Source: Butyrivibrio sp. (GTDB lineage Bacteria > Bacillota > Clostridia > Lachnospirales > Lachnospiraceae). From it: 64,000 bases of DNA. Shown here piece by piece: positions 58,753-64,000 of this stretch. Where the stretch lies: contig SVFY01000016.1 in the NCBI GenBank assembly GCA_015056625.1, positions 1 through 64,000 of the forward strand, written 5' to 3'. The notes under the pieces are model-generated. The model had not been told where the DNA came from and did not search any database. It saw only the letters and a program-made list of their open reading frames with translations. The translations under genes and the position numbers were made by a program. Within the stretch, counting starts at the first letter, position 1, and each line of letters opens with the position of its first letter.

Positions 58753-58896
58753 ATTGAGAATAAAAATTCTCACTCCCCCAACAAAACTTTTTTCATACCT
58801 GGGCAGTTTAACTCCCCATTAAACTGCCCTCCTCCCAAAAAATCTTGTGAAAACACACACTAAAAAAGAAGGTGACCCTAAACACCTTCTTTTTTA
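58753..58896 (+). ncRNA. C-rich candidate small RNA B
   Basis: The 5' hairpin is TGAGAAT/ATTCTCA (58755-58772). The next 28 bases (58772-58799) are identical to RNA A, including CUCCCCCAACAAAAC. An 11-bp stem GGGCAGTTTAA/TTAAACTGCCC (58801-58829) carries CUCCCC in its loop. CCCTCCTCCCAAAA follows (58827-58840). A strong terminator ends it (58864-58896). Stems differ from RNA A in sequence but not in pairing, which supports a real RNA structure. A weak promoter (TATATC at about 58746-58751) is likely. Confidence 0.72.
58864..58896. terminator. Bidirectional terminator of RNA B and the C1 peptidase gene
   Basis: AAAAGAAGGTG/CACCTTCTTTT with an eight-base loop. T-runs follow on both strands, so it serves RNA B (plus) and the protease gene that ends at 58903 (minus). 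Confidence 0.88.
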
Positions 58897-58902
58897 CTGT
58901 CT

Positions 58903-60750
58903 TCATTTATTTACTGTATAGGCCTTTACAAAGAAGTCCTTGTCATCCTGCCTCACCATGGAAAGTCCGTCGTCTGCGATGTAGTAGCTGTTTCCACTGG
59001 CTTCGTAGTTATTGTGGATGCTGCCCACCAGATTTCTCCACTCATCATAGTTGGGCTCACCCATCATATCTTCTGCCTCTTCAAAGGGAAGTCTTCCTGA
59101 TGTTGCCGGTCTTATCAGGATAAAGAACTTGTCACCTTTTTGAAGTGCAACTTCCTTATCAAGCTCAAAAGTGTGATATCCTGCACTTATGCTGGATATC
59201 TTCTGGGATACCGCCGGCATATCCTGATCATCAAAAGTAATCCCATCATCTGTTACATCAGGGTTTACGTAGATATCAAGGTCGTACTGCTGATAGAGGT
59301 CAATGCTCATAAGGCCTATAGCCTTAAGGCTCTGGCTTCCGGATGCTTCATACAACATACCGTAAGGATTCTTTGCGTTTGAATAAGCCCTCATCATGTT
59401 CTCTGAATCATCGAGACAGCTTACAGTGTTAGTCAAAAATCCTGCGCTCTGGTAATTATTGTCATACCAGTTGTCATCTCCGGGGGCTGCCACCTCGTAG
59501 GCAGCGGCGCTGCTGATATCCGCAGTCTCATCGTAATATGACAGGTAAAAACAGCCTTCCTTGCCTGAACTTGTTCCCCAGCTGTTCTTGCACAGCCATG
59601 CTCCATCTGCTTCCGGACTTGTCACAAAATTAGATGCGCTGTACTCATCATCCCAGCCAATTATAAGAACCTCGTGATTGGCAGTCTCTGCCTTCTCTCC
59701 TCCAAATGAAGAATAGTTGCTTGAGCTGTGGTTCTTCCAATACTTGGAGTCTGCGTTGATACCTATTGTGGCAGCGCCGTGCTCCATTATCATCTGCTTG
59801 ACCAGGGTGTTATTGCTTATCTTGGCCGGCATCTGGTCTACCGACTGCACGTGATAGAGACTTTCGTAGGCTTCAGAAGGCACATCCGCATTATCAGAAA
59901 AGATATATTTCGCCCCGTAAGTGCTCTTAAACTCGTCATTTCCGCTCTCCGCAACAGGTCCCTTCCAGGCTGTCAACATGCTTATGACAAAGTTTGTAAC
60001 TCCCCCGCAGTCGATATATCCTGTGCCATAGTCAAAAAGCCAGGCGCCAGGCTCTTCATCTCTGTTTACAAGCTCCCTGTAATCTCCATCTATAGCTCCA
60101 TTAAGGGAACCTTCCGCTTTATGAAGATTGTAATATGCAAGGTGCTTTTCTGAAAGATCGATATCTTCAGGCTTAAGATCAGCATGATGCATTAAAAGGT
60201 CGCTCTCCACCGCGCCAAGAGCTGCAAATGTCCAGCAGAGGGAGGTGTAGCCCTGATCCTCTACGTCTGTGACGTAGCGCTTTCCGTCCACATCTCTTGA
60301 ATCATACTTGACCGGGATTTCTTTTTCAGAAAAAGAATCAATGTCAACCGGGATCACATCAGTAAAATCCTGGTTGCTATAAAATGCGCCGATATCGCCG
60401 TCTCCAATCTGGACAGCTTCGGGCAAAAGAACCTTTCTCACCAGCTCCACATCGCTGGTTAGAGGGTTGTTGACTGTCTCAGCAATCACGCTGCTGGCAA
60501 AAGAGCCTCCGCCGGAGGAAGCAGTCGTTTCTGCATCACCACTATCATTGTCTTCAGCCGTTCCAACAAGTCCCTGAAGGTCCTCGTCAGCATTGTAGTC
60601 AGAAGCAGTCTCGTCTCTCCTTGAAGAATTAGAGGGAGCCGTGTTCTTGTTTTTTATAAGAACAAACGCGGCAACTCCCACTATCACTAAGATGATAACT
60701 ATGGCGATGATGACATTTCTACGACTTTTCTTCACTTCTTGCGCCCTCAA
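58903..60750 (-). CDS. Membrane-anchored papain-like (C1) cysteine peptidase with lectin-like tail
   Basis: Type II membrane protein with a single helix at residues 12-33. A low-complexity Ser/Thr/Asp linker (about 38-90) follows. The C1 peptidase domain (about 145-415) has Gln166 for the oxyanion hole (EDQG), catalytic Cys172 (LCWTF), His359 (NHEVLIIGW) and Asn389 (CKNSWG). The C-terminal part (about 425-615) resembles the lectin-like domain common in clostridial C1 peptidases. It probably acts at the cell surface. It is the last gene of a three-gene operon. Confidence 0.9.
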   Translation of the reverse strand: MRAQEVKKSRRNVIIAIVIILVIVGVAAFVLIKNKNTAPSNSSRRDETASDYNADEDLQGLVGTAEDNDSGDAETTASSGGGSFASSVIAETVNNPLTSDVELVRKVLLPEAVQIGDGDIGAFYSNQDFTDVIPVDIDSFSEKEIPVKYDSRDVDGKRYVTDVEDQGYTSLCWTFAALGAVESDLLMHHADLKPEDIDLSEKHLAYYNLHKAEGSLNGAIDGDYRELVNRDEEPGAWLFDYGTGYIDCGGVTNFVISMLTAWKGPVAESGNDEFKSTYGAKYIFSDNADVPSEAYESLYHVQSVDQMPAKISNNTLVKQMIMEHGAATIGINADSKYWKNHSSSNYSSFGGEKAETANHEVLIIGWDDEYSASNFVTSPEADGAWLCKNSWGTSSGKEGCFYLSYYDETADISSAAAYEVAAPGDDNWYDNNYQSAGFLTNTVSCLDDSENMMRAYSNAKNPYGMLYEASGSQSLKAIGLMSIDLYQQYDLDIYVNPDVTDDGITFDDQDMPAVSQKISSISAGYHTFELDKEVALQKGDKFFILIRPATSGRLPFEEAEDMMGEPNYDEWRNLVGSIHNNYEASGNSYYIADDGLSMVRQDDKDFFVKAYTVNK

Positions 60751-60753
60751 AGA

Positions 60754-61380
60754 TCAGATTACAGTTGTGTTAAATGAACCAAATATAGACTGGGAAATAT
60801 CCTTGGCAAAGGATTCATAGTCAATAAAGTGAATACCTTTTTTCCATCCATCAATAACTCTGAGCATTGGAATGAGCCTGTCTCCAACCCGCCAGATGCT
60901 GTATCCACAAACCACTACAGTGTGGTCCTTGTAAAAGCCCCTTGCTATATTCATTATAACAGGTCTTCCTGCCGATATTTCCTTAACTACATGTTTTTCA
61001 AAGCTCCAGACGTAGATTCCTCTGCATCTGGCCTTGATGCCATATTCCTTGAAGGCTTCTCTGGTGATGGAAGCAATAAAAAAGGGAACTGTTCCTCTTT
61101 TATCAGTATATCCATAGGCCTCTGCAATATCTTCTACCTGGTTGTAAATCTCATGTATATCAGCTGGAATAGCCTCAAGCCCCAGCGTCTGTCTGTAATA
61201 GTCCATGACCCTTGCAACAGCCACCACGCTGCAGTTTCTGGTGCGCCGGCCACTTATTTCTTCCATGGACATCTGGTTCATCAAAAGAGATCTGCCTCTT
61301 CTTGTCAGAACACCCTTTTCCCCGTACTGTTCCATCAGATATTTAGATATATTCTTGATACCGCCATAGGGTTGTTTCAT
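60754..61380 (-). CDS. C39-like cysteine peptidase-fold protein
   Basis: The 208-aa protein has a triad pattern: Cys50 in RNCSVVAVARVMDYY, His153 in KDHTVVVCGY and Asp177 in RVIDGWKKG. These fit papain-like folds of the C39/BtrH type, although similarity is distant. No signal peptide or anchor is seen, so the protein should be cytosolic. It starts 18 bases after the propeller gene stop and ends 3 bases before the C1 peptidase gene. Confidence 0.72.
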   Translation of the reverse strand: MKQPYGGIKNISKYLMEQYGEKGVLTRRGRSLLMNQMSMEEISGRRTRNCSVVAVARVMDYYRQTLGLEAIPADIHEIYNQVEDIAEAYGYTDKRGTVPFFIASITREAFKEYGIKARCRGIYVWSFEKHVVKEISAGRPVIMNIARGFYKDHTVVVCGYSIWRVGDRLIPMLRVIDGWKKGIHFIDYESFAKDISQSIFGSFNTTVI

Positions 61381-61398
61381 AGAATAACCATTCCCAGA

Positions 61399-63054
61399 TC
61401 AGTGATATGGATAAGCCTTTCCACCTATAATGACGAATCCGTTATCATCAGCATTCTGTATGCAGATCACACTATCTTCCAAATGTGCATAGCCAAAGGA
61501 CTTTATCTCCATATCAATATTATGCCACTCTACTGTATCTTCGCTGTCATACACAGAGTACAACTTGCCTTCTTTAATATAATAGCACTTTCCGTCCTGT
61601 GGATTCCATGCCAAATTAAAATGCGATCCCGAAAAACCTTCAGCGACCTTAACAGGGGCTTGTCCATCTTTGCTGTAGTAGATTCCCTGGTCCTCGTATT
61701 TGATGAACCAGATCTCATCGCCCTTATCACTTACAGCCATGTATGAAACATATTCATCATCACCAGTTAACTGCTTTTCCACCATTTTGGTTCCGTCATA
61801 TTCTGACATGTACAGACGTGCTTCCCTCTCGAAGTAGCAAACTGGCCCGTTATCTTTTATGGCAGCCTTTATCCCATACATATCCTTCTCAGAGGAAGCA
61901 ATGTTGAACAGGACTGGAACATTTCCCTTTAAGGTGTAGTAATTGTAAGTATCTGATATTAGAAGAACGTCTGCAAAGCAGTCTGTATCCACAATATAAT
62001 GTCCATAGCCGCTGGCGGACCTTTGCTTTTTTACGTTGCAGACTTTATAGTCCATGTAAGAGCTGTCGAACAATATAAGAGCAGATGTATCTCCAGCTTT
62101 ATAATACTTTACGTTCCCTGGTTCCTGGAAAAGGATCTGCTTGCAGTCCCTGTCAAAGAATGCATTGCTGAAGTACTCTTTACTTATCTTTACAGCTATG
62201 TCTTTGTCAAAACAGTATATTCCATCATTTTCATCTATGGACTCAAAAAACACAGTTTCTCCGTCATTTGACACTGTCATTGGAGATACTCTGACTCCTG
62301 TCTTTATGAGCTTTGGCTCTTGCCCGATTTTGCAGACATATAACTGTTTTTCATCCATATAGTAAAAGTAGGCAATAGTCTGGCCATCAGGAGAAATAGC
62401 CACGTTGCTTAAATTGCTCTGGGCAACCTTGGTTGCGGATTCGTTTGCAACATCATATATAAACACATCTCTCAAAAAAGATTCTCCAAGCTTGGTGTAA
62501 TAGAAGTATCCGCCTTCATAACACATTCCAGCGCCTTCCACTTCCTCATCTATCACTTTCATGTTCAGATCTGCGTCAATATAATACAGTTTCTTGTCCT
62601 TAAGGATGATCGCTTCAGAAGCATCCACATTGGTGATGATGTTGACAGAATACCCCTCAGGATCATAGAAATCATCCAGTACTTTTCCATCAGAGTTAAA
62701 AATAAAAGTGCCCGCAGTGTATATGGCTGGTCCGCTGTATGTTCTGGTATTCTGTGACTTGTAGGCATAAGGCCCGTTTGCTACTATCTTCTGATATGAA
62801 TCAGGGTCATCAGATGCTGTGATCTCATTATCAGGGTCTGCTGCAACAGGCACATCGTTGCCATCATCTGCAGTAATTTTCTTATCTTCTTTTTTCAGTT
62901 CAATTCCTAATTTATCCTCTATAGTTCTGTTAAAGGCTTCGTCAACTGTGGGATTTACCGCCGTGATAAACTTGTACCCCAATGCAGATGAAACGAGCAT
63001 TAAAGCTGCAATTCCAATCCCAATAATTGCTCCAGCACCATTTCTTCCACTCAT
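61399..63054 (-). CDS. Membrane-anchored beta-propeller-like protein
   Basis: An N-terminal helix (about residues 8-30) anchors an extracellular part. An acidic linker (about 55-90) precedes many short beta repeats with aromatic and YYI, YFYY and NVAISPDGQTIAYFYY elements, typical of TolB/DUF5050 propellers. No catalytic motif is seen. Possibly a sensor or partner for the two cysteine peptidases downstream in its operon (inference). GGGAG precedes the ATG. Confidence 0.8.
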   Translation of the reverse strand: MSGRNGAGAIIGIGIAALMLVSSALGYKFITAVNPTVDEAFNRTIEDKLGIELKKEDKKITADDGNDVPVAADPDNEITASDDPDSYQKIVANGPYAYKSQNTRTYSGPAIYTAGTFIFNSDGKVLDDFYDPEGYSVNIITNVDASEAIILKDKKLYYIDADLNMKVIDEEVEGAGMCYEGGYFYYTKLGESFLRDVFIYDVANESATKVAQSNLSNVAISPDGQTIAYFYYMDEKQLYVCKIGQEPKLIKTGVRVSPMTVSNDGETVFFESIDENDGIYCFDKDIAVKISKEYFSNAFFDRDCKQILFQEPGNVKYYKAGDTSALILFDSSYMDYKVCNVKKQRSASGYGHYIVDTDCFADVLLISDTYNYYTLKGNVPVLFNIASSEKDMYGIKAAIKDNGPVCYFEREARLYMSEYDGTKMVEKQLTGDDEYVSYMAVSDKGDEIWFIKYEDQGIYYSKDGQAPVKVAEGFSGSHFNLAWNPQDGKCYYIKEGKLYSVYDSEDTVEWHNIDMEIKSFGYAHLEDSVICIQNADDNGFVIIGGKAYPYH

Positions 63055-63094
63055 AAATAAAACTCCCTTGAAATCTCTTTTCTCAAACTCCGAT

Positions 63095-63123
63095 ATTATA
63101 TAACAACACGTATCAATTGTCAG
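63095..63123 (-). promoter_or_regulatory. Promoter of the propeller-C39-C1 operon
   Basis: On the minus strand, CTGACA (63118-63123) and a perfect TATAAT (63095-63100) have a 17-bp spacer. Confidence 0.75.
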
Positions 63124-63169
63124 TATCTTACTTACATAGTAAAATACACAGGAGACGCAAAAATTATAG

Positions 63170-63198
63170 TTTACTTTTCCGATTTAAAGTGCTATAGT
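63170..63198 (+). promoter_or_regulatory. Promoter of the DAHP synthase gene
   Basis: TTTACT (63170-63175) and TATAGT (63193-63198) have a 17-bp spacer. The leader is about 25 bases, too short for a trp- or tyr-type attenuator. Confidence 0.68.
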
Positions 63199-63230
63199 AA
63201 TCAACGACTGTAGATTATGGAGGAATGATC

Positions 63231-64000
63231 ATGTCTTTCGATTATATACAAAAACTGCCAACTCCAGAGGAGATAAGGTCTGAGTTCCCCTTAAGCAGAG
63301 AACTTACAGAGCTCAAAAAAGAAAGAGATGCCATGATAAGTGATGTTTTCACTGGCAAGAGCGACAAGTTCCTTGTTGTGGTTGGACCATGCTCAGCTGA
63401 CAACGAAGATGCTGTCTGTGACTATGTCTCCCGCCTTGGCAAGCTCAACGATAAGGTTAAGGACAAGCTGATACTTATCCCAAGAATATACACCAACAAG
63501 CCAAGAACAACCGGCGATGGCTACAAGGGTATCACATCACAGCCCGATCCAGAGGGCAAGACCGACTTCAGAGCAGGTCTTGTTGCCATGAGACACATGC
63601 AGATAAGAGCTATTGAAGAGTCAGGTCTTACTGCTGCTGACGAGATGCTCTACCCTGAAAACTGGGGATACATCGCAGATATCCTCTCCTATGTGGCAAT
63701 TGGAGCCCGCTCAGTTGAAGATCAGGAGCACAGAATGACAGCCAGTGGCTTTGACGTACCAGCTGGTATGAAGAATCCTACAAGCGGAACTCTTTCTGTT
63801 ATGCTGAACTCTGTTTATGCAGCTCAGCAGCCTCACACCTTCGTTTACAGGGGCTATGAAGTTTCAACCAACGGAAACCCTCTTGCGCACTGCGTTTTAA
63901 GAGGCTCATCCAACAAGCACGGACAGTCTCTGCCTAACTACCACTATGAGGATCTTAGTCTTCTTTTAAAGCTCTATGAGCAAAGAGAGATAATCAATCC
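63231..64000 (+). CDS. Type I DAHP synthase, 3' end beyond the window
   Basis: 3-Deoxy-7-phosphoheptulonate synthase condenses PEP and erythrose 4-phosphate, the first step of the shikimate pathway. Seen are the N-terminal LPTPEEIRSEFPLS segment, the PEP-binding region VVGPCSADNE, PRIYTNKPRTTGDGYKG, the ARSVEDQEHR motif and GMKNPTSG. Together these identify the AroF/AroG/AroH type with an N-terminal regulatory extension. GGAGG lies 7 bases before the ATG at 63231. 257 codons are inside the window. Which aromatic amino acid inhibits it cannot be told. Confidence 0.95.
   Translation, partial: MSFDYIQKLPTPEEIRSEFPLSRELTELKKERDAMISDVFTGKSDKFLVVVGPCSADNEDAVCDYVSRLGKLNDKVKDKLILIPRIYTNKPRTTGDGYKGITSQPDPEGKTDFRAGLVAMRHMQIRAIEESGLTAADEMLYPENWGYIADILSYVAIGARSVEDQEHRMTASGFDVPAGMKNPTSGTLSVMLNSVYAAQQPHTFVYRGYEVSTNGNPLAHCVLRGSSNKHGQSLPNYHYEDLSLLLKLYEQREIIN

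Noticed and set aside
58218..58896. RNA elements as simple bidirectional terminators of neighbouring genes
   Set aside because: Only the last hairpin of each acts as terminator. The shared 28-base block, the covarying inner stems and the promoter upstream of RNA A are not needed for that.
63055..63230. Attenuator or riboswitch before the DAHP synthase gene
   Set aside because: The predicted promoter leaves a leader of about 25 bases and no hairpin with U-run is seen.

Overview
The window most likely comes from a chromosome of an anaerobic Firmicute of the Lachnospiraceae, close to Butyrivibrio or Pseudobutyrivibrio. This is inferred from gene content and gene order: a CBS-type family II pyrophosphatase, RNase Y, GerW and DUF2953 neighbours, a yicC-gmk-rpoZ-rimO-pgsA cluster, RqcH, a U32-FtsW-PBP cluster, a tagaturonate reductase and glycogen genes. 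G-rich Shine-Dalgarno sequences and sigma-A promoters with 17-bp spacers occur throughout. Almost all genes lie on the minus strand. The plus-strand genes are one HD-GYP protein, rqcH, and a DAHP synthase cut by the right edge. No CRISPR array, rRNA, insertion sequence or intact prophage was seen. No gene-free stretch exceeds 300 bases except 58634-58902, which holds an RNA element.

1-13.3 kb: a partial tRNA-Leu, pyrophosphatase, a heterodimeric ABC exporter, an RsmF-type rRNA methyltransferase, rny, recX, and recA under two LexA-type operators. A small operon with a J-domain protein, GerW and a DUF2953 protein follows. 13.3-23.9 kb: an HD-GYP protein with an altered metal site, a PBP/FtsW/U32 cluster, zapA-ruvB-ruvA behind a LexA-operator promoter, a membrane protein, a thioesterase and a HAD phosphatase. 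24-30.9 kb: one long operon from yicC to a potassium channel. 31-38.3 kb: a GNAT protein and a 2130-residue cytosolic repeat protein that I cannot assign to any family. 38.4-48.2 kb: uxaB with two LacI/CcpA-type operators, divergent trpS and rqcH, glgX with a response regulator, a permease and an IMPase-like phosphatase. 48.2-49.2 kb: a small accessory patch with an HTH protein and a KilA-N remnant. 49.2-58 kb: a 1406-residue surface protein, a flippase, glgA and an isolated CbiD homologue. 58.1-63.1 kb: two related intergenic RNA elements around a small gene, then a three-gene operon of a membrane-anchored papain-like protease, a C39-like protein and a membrane-anchored propeller protein.

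The strongest candidate for something undescribed is the RNA pair at 58.2 and 58.75 kb. Both have a 5' hairpin, an identical 28-nt C-rich block, a second stem whose sequence differs but whose pairing and CUCCCC loop are kept, a CCUCCUCCC tail and a terminator. This layout fits trans-acting RNAs that bind G-rich ribosome binding sites. One C-rich block matches a ribosome binding site within this window over 11 contiguous bases. The second candidate is the giant repeat protein at 31-37.4 kb.
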